Shown piece by piece: positions 46,263 through 55,425 of a DNA stretch of 64,000 nt; positions within the stretch are counted from its first letter, which is position 1, and every line of letters starts with the position of its first letter. Source of the stretch: Planctomycetota bacterium (GTDB lineage Bacteria > Planctomycetota > Planctomycetia > Planctomycetales > Planctomycetaceae); assembly GCA_027623235.1 (NCBI GenBank), contig JAQBVJ010000022.1:1-64000 (forward strand), written 5' to 3'. Both the position numbers and the translations under genes were made by a program. A model generated the notes under the pieces. The model had not been told where the DNA came from. It did not search any database and saw nothing but the letters and a program-made list of their open reading frames with translations.

Positions 46263-46307
46263 CGAAGCGGAGCTTCGTGAATGTGGTTCCCAGACAGGAG
46301 TCTGGGA
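46263..46307. repeat. Double hairpin repeat
   Basis: CGAAGC-GGA-GCTTCG (46263-46277) is followed by TCCCAGAC-AGGA-GTCTGGGA (46288-46307), two perfect stems. This layout is typical of dispersed planctomycete intergenic palindromes; the rest of the spacer to 46491 shows nothing else. Confidence 0.7.
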
Positions 46308-46491
46308 CCGAGTCACGGGAGAAAAGTCTCGCTGAACGAATTTGCGAATCTCTGCGTCTTCGCGCCATTGCGCTGAGGAGAGCGTGGAGCGTGCTCAACC
46401 AGAATCCCTGCGAGATTGCTTTGCCGAACCCCGCGCGTTAGACAACCGTCTTCCCGTTTCGTTTCGTTTCTTTCTGGAAGGCGCTGGCTCA

Positions 46492-47370
46492 ATGCTGTTT
46501 CGCATCGTGCTTCTGGCTTCTTTCGCTGCTCTTTCCGGAGCTGCTTCTGTGTTGGCCGCAGATCAGGATGGCAAACTGAGTGACGTTCAGCTCGGTCTGT
46601 TGAAGACGTTTCACGAGGAGTTTGTCGCGATCACTCCGGGCAAAGGCAAGTTCCCGAAATCGTTTCAGATGGGTTCGGCAGACGGTCCGAAGAATGAGCA
46701 GCCTGTCCGAGAAGTGACACTCAGCGATGAGTTCCATTTTGCGAAGTACGAGGTGCCGCAGAACCTCTACGAAGCCGTCATGGGCAGCAACCCGAGCAAG
46801 TGGAAGGGGCCTCGCAATTCTGTTGAGGAATTCGACTTTGACCAGGCCGTCAAGTTCTGCTCGAAAGCGACCAGCATGCTGCGTCAGGCGAAGCTGATTT
46901 CGTCCGATCAGGAAGTGCGGCTGCCGACCGAGGCCGAGTGGGAATACTGCTGCCGAGCGGGGACAGAAACCAGGTTCAGCTTCGGAGATGACGCTCAGGA
47001 CAAAGAGCAGATTGCGGCCAGTGAACCGAAGAAGGCGGCCCTGCTTGACCCCTACGGATGGCACACGGGAAACGCTGCGGGGAATGATCCTCCGGTCGGC
47101 GCCTTGAAGCCGAACGCCTGGGGACTGTATGACATGCATGGTTATTTGTGGGAGTTCGTCGCCGACGACTGGCATGACGATTACAAAGGGGCTCCCACAG
47201 ACGGCACATTGCGGATTCGCGGCGACAAGAATGTTCGTCGCACAATTCGCAGCGGTTCCTGGCGGGAGACGTTTCCGCAACTGACTTCAACGGCTCGCCG
47301 GGCCGTCGACAGAGACTTCCATCGCGACGACCTCGGACTCCGGTGTGTCCTCGCCAAGGTCAACGATTGA
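46492..47370 (+). CDS. Secreted SUMF1/FGE-fold protein lacking catalytic cysteines
   Basis: A 292-residue protein with a Sec leader (MLFRIVLLASFAALSGAASV LA). SUMF1-fold motifs: FQMGSADGPKNEQPVREVTL, VRLPTEAEWEYCCRAGTETR, NAWGLYDMHGYLWEFVADDW and a C-terminal RSGSWRE...LGLRCV. True formylglycine-generating enzymes carry two active-site Cys next to the GGSW segment; here that stretch reads SGSWRETFPQLTSTARRA, with none. It is thus unlikely to activate the sulfatases in this window and is better seen as a structural or binding member of the fold. ATG 46492 opens the leader. Confidence 0.88.
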   Translation: MLFRIVLLASFAALSGAASVLAADQDGKLSDVQLGLLKTFHEEFVAITPGKGKFPKSFQMGSADGPKNEQPVREVTLSDEFHFAKYEVPQNLYEAVMGSNPSKWKGPRNSVEEFDFDQAVKFCSKATSMLRQAKLISSDQEVRLPTEAEWEYCCRAGTETRFSFGDDAQDKEQIAASEPKKAALLDPYGWHTGNAAGNDPPVGALKPNAWGLYDMHGYLWEFVADDWHDDYKGAPTDGTLRIRGDKNVRRTIRSGSWRETFPQLTSTARRAVDRDFHRDDLGLRCVLAKVND

Positions 47371-47397
47371 AGTTTACGACTAGAAGTTTGCGACTAA
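47370..47397. repeat. 14-bp tandem repeat
   Basis: AAGTTTACGACTAG (47370-47383) is followed directly by AAGTTTGCGACTAA (47384-47397). The first copy overlaps the last base of the SUMF1-type gene stop codon. Confidence 0.8.
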
Positions 47398-47526
47398 GTG
47401 ACATAGCCGTCGCGGTGTGCCCGCGGTGGAGTTTTTGAACCGTCGCGGTTGAGCTGCGGCAAACCAGACGTCGATTTCAGACACTGACAGAGCAGGTTTG
47501 ACGACGATCTTTCAGGACGTGATTTG

Positions 47527-49227
47527 ATGAGTTCCGACGAAACGCTGCAGAACGAAGCTCCCGCCTCAGAGAGCACTGAGTCAACAACCCCGAGTGCTCC
47601 CGAGCCCACCGCCGAAGCAGCGCTGGATCCTGCTCCCGCTGTGACCGTAGTTGCTGCCGAGCCGGTCGCGCAGGCGAAACCGGAAACGACAGCATCGGTG
47701 GATACCTCGGTGGCTGTACCAGCGTCTGCGGAATCAGCGCCTGTGGAACCTGCTGCAGTCGAAACTCCGGCTCCAACGGAAGAGACTTCCGCCGCGCCGC
47801 GAAAGGTGCAGCTCAACCCGACCGGTGGGCAGGAACTCAAGGCGGCGGGCACGATTGCGAACACCGCCACCGATGGCGAAGCGGTCACCGACGAAGAAAT
47901 GGCTTTGGCGACCGCCAACCTCGCGGCCCGGCAGCAGGCTGACCGGAACGCGGAGCCGGTTGAAATTCCCGACGCGAAGGAAGTGGAACTCGGCGACCTG
48001 GATGCGGAAATTGAAGCCGCAATGGTCGGCGATTCTCAGCAGGCCGCCGTTGCGGCTGCGGCCGCCGAAGCCGCGGGAACTCCGCAGGTCGATCTCCCGG
48101 AAGAAGGAACCCGCATCGACGGTATCATTCAGTCGGTCCACGGTGACGACGTCTTTTTCGATCTGGGTTTCCGAATTCCCGGCATCGCTGCTCTTCGCCA
48201 GTTTGAGGGAACAGACGCGCCGGAAGCCGGCAAGAAAATCCGAGTCGTCGTGCGGAAAGTCAATGAGGCGGAAGGTCTCATCGAAGTCAATCTGCCGGGG
48301 GGGAAACAGCGACTCGGCGGCAACTGGGAAGCGGTCGAAGTCGGCCAGATTGTCGACTGCCTGGTCAACAAAACGAACAAAGGCGGGCTGGAGGTCAGCA
48401 TCGGCAGTATGCGTGCGTTTCTGCCGGCGGGCCAGGTCGACCTCGCCTATGTTGAAAGTCTTGAGCCTTTCGTCGGCCAGAAGCTCCAAGTCAAAATCAT
48501 CGAGGCGAACCAGAAGAAACGAAACCTGGTGGTCAGCCGGCGGGCGCTCCTCGTCGAAGAACGCAAAGGTCTCGAAAAGGAATTCTGGGAGACCATCGAG
48601 GAAGGTGAAGAGTTCACCGGCCGAGTAAAGACGATCAAGGACTACGGCGCGTTCATCGACCTCGGTGGAGCGGACGGATTTCTCCACATCGGGCAAATCG
48701 CCTGGACGCACATCAAGCACCCGAACGAGGTATTGAGCGAGGGCCAGGAAGTCACCGTCAAAGTCGCGAAGGTCGAAAAGGACAAGAAGAAAATCAGCCT
48801 CAGCATGAAGGAGCTCACGCAGAATCCGTGGGTCCTTGCCGCAGACAAGTACGCTGCCGAATCAACGGTTCAGGGCAAGGTCACTCGGGCGACTGATTTC
48901 GGTGCATTCGTGGAACTGGAACCGGGCATCGAAGGCCTGGTCCATATCAGCGAGATCGATCACAAGCGAGTCAACAAAGTGACCGACGTTGTCCGCGTTG
49001 GCCAGGAAGTCACCGCGAAAGTCCTCGAGTTTGACGGCAACAAGAAACGAGTCAGTCTCTCACTGAAGGCACTCTCTGAGGACCCGCGCATTGCTGCGGA
49101 AGCGGCCTCGGAAGCCGACTTCCAGGCAGCTCAGGCGAATCGGAAACCGCGCGAAGATCTGCGGGGCGGCATTGGCTCTCCGTCAGGCGGTGGCGGAATG
49201 TTCGGCAACCCGACCGACTTTCAGTAA
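47527..49227 (+). CDS. S1 RNA-binding-repeat protein (ribosomal protein S1-like)
   Basis: A 566-residue protein with four S1 domains at about 195-265, 275-345, 360-435 and 445-520: [57 protein letters not shown] and [20 protein letters not shown]. The last two end in the high-affinity HIGQIAW and HISEID forms. In front is a roughly 185-residue Ala/Glu/Pro-rich, acidic, low-complexity region absent from classical S1. It probably serves as ribosomal S1 or a related mRNA-binding translation factor. ATG 47527 is preceded by AGGA at 13 bases. The C-terminus is Gly-rich. Confidence 0.88.
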   Translation: MSSDETLQNEAPASESTESTTPSAPEPTAEAALDPAPAVTVVAAEPVAQAKPETTASVDTSVAVPASAESAPVEPAAVETPAPTEETSAAPRKVQLNPTGGQELKAAGTIANTATDGEAVTDEEMALATANLAARQQADRNAEPVEIPDAKEVELGDLDAEIEAAMVGDSQQAAVAAAAAEAAGTPQVDLPEEGTRIDGIIQSVHGDDVFFDLGFRIPGIAALRQFEGTDAPEAGKKIRVVVRKVNEAEGLIEVNLPGGKQRLGGNWEAVEVGQIVDCLVNKTNKGGLEVSIGSMRAFLPAGQVDLAYVESLEPFVGQKLQVKIIEANQKKRNLVVSRRALLVEERKGLEKEFWETIEEGEEFTGRVKTIKDYGAFIDLGGADGFLHIGQIAWTHIKHPNEVLSEGQEVTVKVAKVEKDKKKISLSMKELTQNPWVLAADKYAAESTVQGKVTRATDFGAFVELEPGIEGLVHISEIDHKRVNKVTDVVRVGQEVTAKVLEFDGNKKRVSLSLKALSEDPRIAAEAASEADFQAAQANRKPREDLRGGIGSPSGGGGMFGNPTDFQ

Positions 49228-49257
49228 GCCGCAACATTTCGCTGCGAGTAGCCAGTG

Positions 49258-50916
49258 ATGTCTTTGCGAGCTCGCCTGATCATTTTCGCGGCGGCCGCGT
49301 TTTCGATTGGAATGTTCTGGCTCACGGACATCCCGCTGGGGATTTCCGGCGAGTGGACCTGGGACCGCATCGAACAGGAAAGCGGCACGCTCGCACTGCT
49401 CGGTGCGATCCAGGCAGCGATCTTCTTCGCCGTGTTCGCGCTGGTCGCTTGGGCAGGATCGAAGCAGATTGCAGCCGCGACTCGCACAGAGCTCGCTGGC
49501 TGGCTCCTCGCTCTGATCGCAGCGGGCTTCGGCTGGCTGCACGCCGTTCAGGAAACTCCGCCGTCGGGGTGGGACTCTGCAAAAATTCCCTTCGTCATGT
49601 ACTACCCCAGTTCGTCGGGGTACTTCTACAAAGCCGAATTCGAAGTTGACGACACGACGAAATTTCTACGCGACTATGAATCAATCGTGCGGGAAGGCGA
49701 CGTTCTTCACGAGGGAACTCATCCGCCTGGACTGGTCGTTCTGTTCCGTGGGCTGATCCGCCTCGCCGAGATGGCACCGAGCCTGGCCTCGCTGCCGGAA
49801 GCTGTGATGCCAGAGTCAGCGGCAGAAGGCTTCGACTTTATTCGTGAAAAAACGGCCGGGACGCCGCGCGCACTTTCGCGCCGCGGCGAGTCGGTCATCT
49901 GGCTCGCCGCGATGCTGACTCAGCTTGCTGGCGTCGCCGTCGTCGTGCCGCTTTTTCTTCTGATCCGACTGACCCTTGACCGGGAAACGGCGTGGAGAAT
50001 GGTCAGCTTCTGGCCGCTCCTTCCGGCTCTGGCAATTTTCATCCCGAAGTCGGACGTGCTGTTTTCATTCGGGTCCAGCCTGCTCGTCTGCACCTGGCTG
50101 TACGCCGTCCGCGCCGCTTCGATCCGGAACTCCTCACTGACGCCGCTTGTGCTGGGAGCTCTTGCCGGTTTGATCGGGTGGCTCGGCCTGTTCTGCAGCC
50201 TCGCCTTCCTGCCGTCCGGAGCGATTGCAGTTCTGGCGTCGGTGCTGCTCTTCCGCACGCCGTCAGTCGAAGTCAGCAGCGAAGCGGCAACGGAACGATC
50301 CGCCATGGCTACTCAGCTGCGGTGGTCGGCGAAACTGCACTGGAAACCGGCATTGGGTGGCTTCGTCAGCTTCGCCGTTCTGACCACACTTGTCGCGATC
50401 GTCTGGGACTTGAACCTGCCACGAGTCTGGCAACTGAACTACGCCAACCACGCACGCTTTTACGAGGTCTCGCCCAGGTCCTGGCTCGGGTGGCTGCTGG
50501 TCAACCCCGTTGAGCTTGTGCTGGCGATTGGCGTCCCGGTGTCGTTGATGCTGTTTTCTCGACGAGGGTCAGCGGTTGATGCCGAGTCCGCATCAGGGCA
50601 GAGCCGGGCGTCTGGTTGTCCGCACAGCGCAGTGACTCTCGCTGTGGGGACGGTCTGGGGCCTGCTCTGGCTGACCGGCAAGAACTCGGGCGAGGCGGCA
50701 CGGCTGTGGATTCCTCTGATGCCGATGGCACTTTGGGTCGGCGCTGCGGCGTGGAACCAGCCGAAATCGGCGACCACTCAGCAGTCGCTTGATGGAAACG
50801 CCAGGCGAGGCATGGTGCGAGACTGGCTAATCGTGCTGACGGTCCAGGCGGTCGTGTGTCTGCTGACAGTTCTTCGAGTCAGCGGCTTCTTGAAAGAACG
50901 CGGCCTCATCGAGTAG
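49258..50916 (+). CDS. Polytopic membrane protein, possible GT-C glycosyltransferase-like
   Basis: A 552-residue protein with ten or more hydrophobic helices. Early in the first large loop comes VLHEGTHPPGLVVLFRGLIR, whose HPPG motif matches dolichol-/polyprenyl-phosphate glycosyltransferases of the ArnT/PMT type, and late NSGEAARLWIPLMPM resembles their C-terminal R-rich region. No D-x-D/E-D motif is clear, so the family call is tentative. It begins 30 bases after the S1 gene, perhaps cotranscribed. The alternative GTG 49255 lies in front of the ATG. Confidence 0.65.
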   Translation: MSLRARLIIFAAAAFSIGMFWLTDIPLGISGEWTWDRIEQESGTLALLGAIQAAIFFAVFALVAWAGSKQIAAATRTELAGWLLALIAAGFGWLHAVQETPPSGWDSAKIPFVMYYPSSSGYFYKAEFEVDDTTKFLRDYESIVREGDVLHEGTHPPGLVVLFRGLIRLAEMAPSLASLPEAVMPESAAEGFDFIREKTAGTPRALSRRGESVIWLAAMLTQLAGVAVVVPLFLLIRLTLDRETAWRMVSFWPLLPALAIFIPKSDVLFSFGSSLLVCTWLYAVRAASIRNSSLTPLVLGALAGLIGWLGLFCSLAFLPSGAIAVLASVLLFRTPSVEVSSEAATERSAMATQLRWSAKLHWKPALGGFVSFAVLTTLVAIVWDLNLPRVWQLNYANHARFYEVSPRSWLGWLLVNPVELVLAIGVPVSLMLFSRRGSAVDAESASGQSRASGCPHSAVTLAVGTVWGLLWLTGKNSGEAARLWIPLMPMALWVGAAAWNQPKSATTQQSLDGNARRGMVRDWLIVLTVQAVVCLLTVLRVSGFLKERGLIE

Positions 50917-51001
50917 CCGCGATTCAGGATCGTCGGCGGGGCGGGTATACTCATTTTTCCTCACTCATTCCGCCGCCATTCCTTTCAGACCGGTCCGTGG
51001 C

Positions 51002-54000
51002 ATGCTCACGAAATTCCGCCTGCTGTTTGCCCTTCTTGTTGTCACGGCGTTTTCCTGGCAGCCGGCCAGCGCGGCCGACGCGCCGGATGAGAAGGCGCAG
51101 GGGAAATTCTTCGAGTCGAAGATCCGCCCGCTTCTGGCCGAGCACTGTTTCAAATGTCACGGTGAGAAAAAAGAAAAAGGCGGATTGCGGCTGGTCTCGC
51201 ACGGCAGTCTGCTGAAAGGCGGCGAGTCGGGTGCGGCGATCGTTCCTGGCAAACCGGACGAGAGTCTGTTGATCGAAGCCGTTCGCTACGAGTCTCTCGA
51301 AATGCCCCCAGCCGGAAAGCTGCCGGAGGCGGACATCAAACTTCTCGAGTCATGGGTCGCGGCAGGAGCCTTCTGGCCGGAGGCTGGCGAAGCCGTACGT
51401 GTTGCTCAGGAGCAGTTTTCCGATGAAGACCGTGCCTGGTGGTCGTTTCAGCCCGTTGTGAAACCGCCAGTCCCGGAGAGTGGAAGCGACTGGGCTCGGA
51501 ACGAGATCGACCATTTCATTCTGAGGAAACTCAACGAGAGCAGGCTGAAGCCGGCTCCCGAAGCAGATCGGCGGACTCTCATCCGCAGGCTCTACGCCGA
51601 CCTGATCGGACTGCCGCCGACGGCCGAAGAGGTCGATACGTTTCTCAAAGACGACTCGCAGGACGCCTACGAAAAACTCGTCGAACGACTGCTGGGCAGC
51701 CCGCGCTACGGCGAGCGCTGGGCACGGCAGTGGCTCGACCTCGTCCGGTTTTCCGAATCGGACGGTTATCGCAAAGACGATTTTCGCCCGACGCTGTGGC
51801 GTTACCGCGATTATGTCATTCGCTCTTTTAATGAAGACAAGCCGTACGACCAGTTCGTGCAGGAACAGGTCGCCGGCGATGAACTCGCCCCTGACGATCC
51901 GGATTCGGTCACCGCCACCGCGTACTGGCGACTTTACCTTTACGAGTACAACCAGCGTGACGTCCGGACTCACTGGACGGCGATTATGGACGAGCTCACC
52001 GATGTCAGCGGCGAGGTTTTTCTTGGCCTGGGAATGGGTTGTGCGAAGTGTCATGACCACAAGTTCGACCCGATTCTGCGTCGCGACTATTTTCGTTTTC
52101 AGGCGTTCTTCTCGTCGATCCTTCCACGCGACGAAATGCCGATAGGAACACGCGAGCAGAAAGAGGCCTACGAAAAACAGCTCGCTATCTGGCAGGAAAA
52201 GACAAAGGAGATTCGTGAGCAGATGACAACGCTGGAAGCTCCTTACAACGCGAAGGCTCGACAGCTGGCCGTCGAAAAATTCCCACCGGACATTCGCGTT
52301 ATCGCAGGCAAGCCGTCTTCTGAGTGGTCCGCTCTCGACCGGCAGCTCATGGACCTGGTCAATCGGCAGATCTATTTTGAGTTCTCGCAAGTCAAGTCGA
52401 GCGAGGAACACCAAAAGAAAATCGACAGCCTTAAGAGTCAGTTGGCGGAATTTGATTCGCTGAAGCCGACTCCGTTGCCTGTTGCATTCGCAGTGACGGA
52501 TGCGGCTGCCACTCCGGCGAAGACTTTTATCCCCGGCCGGAAAATCGATGTCGCGCCCGGCTATCTGTCGCTGCTGGATCCGAATCCGGCCGTCGTCAGT
52601 CCGATTGAAGCGGCGCCGGATTCGACCGGTCGCCGGAGCACGCTCGCCCGCTGGCTGACAACTGCCGAGAACCCGCTCACTTCCCGCGTCGCTGTGAATC
52701 GGATTTGGCTCGGTCATTTCGGGACGGGGCTCGTCGCGACGGCGAGCGACTTCGGTCGGCTCGGAGAAAAACCGTCGCACCCGGAACTGCTCGACTGGCT
52801 GACGTCGTACTTTGTCGAACAGGGGTGGAGCCTCAAGACGATGCACCGATTGATCTGCCGATCGGCAACGTACCGGCAATCCGCTTCGCATCCGGACGAG
52901 AAAACGGCGACGAAGCTCGACCCGCAGAACCGGCTGCGGTGGCGGTGCGATATTCACCGACTTCAGGCCGAGCAGATTCGCGATGCCATGCTGGCCGCGT
53001 CGGGGGAGCTTGACCTCAAGTCGGGTGGCCCGTCTGTCGACGCGAAGGCACCTCGCCGATCGATCTTTTCGAAGATTATCCGCAACGATCCGGATCCTCT
53101 GTTGAGCTCCTTCGACGCAGCGGACGGGTTTAACAGCACCGTAAACCGCAGCGTCACTACGACGCCGACGCAGGCTTTGCTCATGATTAACGGCGACTGG
53201 ATGCTCGCGCGATCGACCGCGCTGGCGAAGCGGGTTGACTCGCTGGCAGGCGCGATGAAAAACGGCGAGGCCAGCGAGAGAGCTGCCACCGCCGCCTGGC
53301 AGATCGTTTACGGACGATCGCCCAGCGAGACGGAACTCACCGGAGCCGTTTCGTATTTGAACAGCCTTTCCGCTCTCGGAGCCGATTCAGCCGCCACACG
53401 GGAACGGCTCGAAGCGACGGACAGTCCGGCTGTGCGGATCGACGAAAAAGAATCGACGCTGTGGCGGGTTCCGTATCACGAGTCGCTGCCGGATGCGGAC
53501 TTCACCATCGAGGCCATCATCCAGCTCGACTCGCTTTATCCCAGTGCCAATGTCCGTACGATCGTTTCCCACTGGGACGGCAACTCTGCCAATCGCGGCT
53601 GGAACTTCGGCGTCACCAGTGAGAAGTCCGGCTACCAGCCTCGGAACCTGATCCTGCAACTGGTCGGCCAGGTTCCGACTGAGGACAAACCTCAGTACGA
53701 AGTCATCGCGTCCAATCTGCGGCCGGAACTTGGAAAACCGTACTACGTCGCCGTGTCGGTCGACATTCAGGACACAAATCAGACGGGCGTCCGGTTTTAC
53801 ATGAAGGATCTGTCACAGGCAGCGAGCCCGCTTCAAGCTGCCTTTGTCACCCATAAAGCGATCGGCGACTTCCGGCCGAAGCTCGGCGTCGTCATCGGAG
53901 ACCGCGACGGATCGCAACGAGCTCGCTGGAACGGACTGATCGATGACGTTCGACTTTCACGCAGGACACTCACCGTTGAGGAACTGGCGATTCATCGTGC

Positions 54001-54193
54001 ATCGAATTCGGATCTCGCCGGAGTCTGGAACTTCAACTCCAGTGGAAAAGCCGGACTCGACTCATCCGGCTCTGAGAATCACCTCGAAATCGAAGGGGGA
54101 ACCGGCACGACGAAAACCGGGATTCCCATGCACGCGCTCGTCGACCTGTGCCATGTCCTGCTGAACTCAAACGAGTTTCTCTACGTTGACTGA
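51002..54193 (+). CDS. PSCyt1/DUF1549/DUF1553 protein with inserted LamG-like domain
   Basis: A 1063-residue protein with a Sec leader (KFRLLFALLVVTAFSWQPAS A). PSCyt1 heme motif CFKCHGEKKEKGG (C49-C52-H53); DUF1549 with WARNEIDHFILRKLNESRLK and YGERWARQWLDLVRFSESDG and the CxxCH CAKCHDHKFDPI; then DUF1553 with TSRVAVNRIWLGHFGTGLVA and NRSVTTTPTQALLMINGDWM. The end ALVDLCHVLLNSNEFLYVD is the usual DUF1553 terminus, but about 220 residues (roughly 800-1040) with LamG/concanavalin-like features (FTIEAIIQLDSLYP, GLIDDVRLSRRTLTVEEL) are spliced in before it. Usually paired with a DUF1501 gene; the nearest is 3 kb away. Confidence 0.9.
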   Translation: MLTKFRLLFALLVVTAFSWQPASAADAPDEKAQGKFFESKIRPLLAEHCFKCHGEKKEKGGLRLVSHGSLLKGGESGAAIVPGKPDESLLIEAVRYESLEMPPAGKLPEADIKLLESWVAAGAFWPEAGEAVRVAQEQFSDEDRAWWSFQPVVKPPVPESGSDWARNEIDHFILRKLNESRLKPAPEADRRTLIRRLYADLIGLPPTAEEVDTFLKDDSQDAYEKLVERLLGSPRYGERWARQWLDLVRFSESDGYRKDDFRPTLWRYRDYVIRSFNEDKPYDQFVQEQVAGDELAPDDPDSVTATAYWRLYLYEYNQRDVRTHWTAIMDELTDVSGEVFLGLGMGCAKCHDHKFDPILRRDYFRFQAFFSSILPRDEMPIGTREQKEAYEKQLAIWQEKTKEIREQMTTLEAPYNAKARQLAVEKFPPDIRVIAGKPSSEWSALDRQLMDLVNRQIYFEFSQVKSSEEHQKKIDSLKSQLAEFDSLKPTPLPVAFAVTDAAATPAKTFIPGRKIDVAPGYLSLLDPNPAVVSPIEAAPDSTGRRSTLARWLTTAENPLTSRVAVNRIWLGHFGTGLVATASDFGRLGEKPSHPELLDWLTSYFVEQGWSLKTMHRLICRSATYRQSASHPDEKTATKLDPQNRLRWRCDIHRLQAEQIRDAMLAASGELDLKSGGPSVDAKAPRRSIFSKIIRNDPDPLLSSFDAADGFNSTVNRSVTTTPTQALLMINGDWMLARSTALAKRVDSLAGAMKNGEASERAATAAWQIVYGRSPSETELTGAVSYLNSLSALGADSAATRERLEATDSPAVRIDEKESTLWRVPYHESLPDADFTIEAIIQLDSLYPSANVRTIVSHWDGNSANRGWNFGVTSEKSGYQPRNLILQLVGQVPTEDKPQYEVIASNLRPELGKPYYVAVSVDIQDTNQTGVRFYMKDLSQAASPLQAAFVTHKAIGDFRPKLGVVIGDRDGSQRARWNGLIDDVRLSRRTLTVEELAIHRASNSDLAGVWNFNSSGKAGLDSSGSENHLEIEGGTGTTKTGIPMHALVDLCHVLLNSNEFLYVD

Positions 54194-54268
54194 TCGGTCC
54201 CGCGCGGCATGCTTCGCGGCGAACGGAAACAGCTCGCCATCGGAAATCACTTCTGAGGAATCTCCGCA

Positions 54269-55069
54269 GTGTTGAGTTTTTTCCGATTCTTCATGGATGT
54301 CTCGCTGCTGCGACCGATTCTCCGGCCAATCACGCGGTTCCTGGTCGGCCTCATCGCCGTCCCGATTTTTCGGTCGCTCACCCGCCGCGTGCTGAAAGTC
54401 GAAACGCTCGACGCGGAACTGGAAAAAGATCTTGAGCAATGGTTTCGCGGGGCGATCCTGCTGCTGCTCGCGACGCAGAATATGGAGAGCACAATTTTCC
54501 CGTGGGTCGAACCCGTCGTGCAGGCGCGATACGAAAAACGGGCGGACGACTCGAAGGGCAAAGTCACGCGTGACGATGACGAGGCCGCTGCGTCCGAACT
54601 CCAGGTCAGAGACGATGACTCTGGATGGCTGCTGCTTGGCCTGCGCGTCATGCTCGCGATCGGGGTGATTCAGATGATGCCCGATCAGGAACTCTTCGCT
54701 GTCATCCATAATGGCCCGCCGAAAATTCAATTCGACCGAAAGCTGAAATGGTGGCCACAAATCAAGATTCAATGGTGGGTGGTCACGAAGGGGTTCGTGT
54801 GCCTGCACCTCAACCGGTCCTCACCCGTGTTTGCCATTCTCGCCACAATTGCACCAGGCGGACCCGGGTGGATCTGTTACGGCATGGCGCTGGGGCAGTA
54901 CCTCATCATCGGTCTGGTCACGTCCCGCGACAAAGCGCTGGACGTTCTCACGTTGTTCGACGAGACCATGCACGCTCAGCGACAGGAGCTGATCGACGGA
55001 CTCCACATCAACGACAAGGCCGAAGTTCCGCAACTGGGAGAAAGCACGGATCAGGAAGGGGCAACGTGA
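54269..55069 (+). CDS. Membrane protein of unknown function
   Basis: A 266-residue protein. The hydrophobic parts are near the N-terminus (PITRFLVGLIAVPIFRSL), middle (WLLLGLRVMLAIGVIQMM) and C-terminal half (GPGWICYGMALGQYLIIGLV). An acidic central stretch (RADDSKGKVTRDDDEAAASE) divides them. I do not recognise the family. GTG 54269 follows GAGGA eight bases upstream; ATG 54293 is an alternative. Nearby genes give no functional clue. Confidence 0.7.
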   Translation: MLSFFRFFMDVSLLRPILRPITRFLVGLIAVPIFRSLTRRVLKVETLDAELEKDLEQWFRGAILLLLATQNMESTIFPWVEPVVQARYEKRADDSKGKVTRDDDEAAASELQVRDDDSGWLLLGLRVMLAIGVIQMMPDQELFAVIHNGPPKIQFDRKLKWWPQIKIQWWVVTKGFVCLHLNRSSPVFAILATIAPGGPGWICYGMALGQYLIIGLVTSRDKALDVLTLFDETMHAQRQELIDGLHINDKAEVPQLGESTDQEGAT

Positions 55070-55425
55070 CAGCGCAAAAAGGTGACCCTCCCCTGGAACC
55101 GTTTCTGCCTGGCGGTCACCGCGGCCACAAGGACCACTTCTCCGTCGGACTGTCTCTGCCCGGGGGAGGGCCACAAAAGTTCCAGCTAGACCTGCACAGC
55201 TGGATTCAACATCACTCATTACGTTGTTACGACAAAGCGACCTGGACACAACGAGCCCAGTCGCGGGCGGAGCCTATTGATTTACGGGGAAAAAAAACAT
55301 CAGGCATTCCCTGAAAGACTGCCTTTTTTCTGAATCAACATAACAGGTTGTGACATTTGTGATCTGTTAATGACGTCAAGTATCTGATGTTCAGTCTGCC
55401 ATGTCCGAGTAAAGCGAGGCGTCTG
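55070..55425. other. Spacer with weak terminator
   Basis: 356 bases without a credible gene. A weak terminator-like hairpin lies at 55302-55329 and an AT-rich tract (55330-55390) that may hold the promoter of the next gene. Confidence 0.4.
55302..55329 (+). terminator. Weak rho-independent terminator
   Basis: AGGCA (55302-55306) pairs with TGCCT (55320-55324), followed by a T run ending at 55329. Short stem and large loop, so a tentative call. Confidence 0.4.

Noticed and set aside
46492-47370. Formylglycine-generating enzyme for the sulfatases
   Set aside because: The fold is right but the two active-site cysteines are missing.
51350-52957. 535-codon minus-strand frame within the PSCyt1/DUF1549/DUF1553 gene
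   Set aside because: Antisense shadow of a well-supported gene, rich in Arg and without domains.
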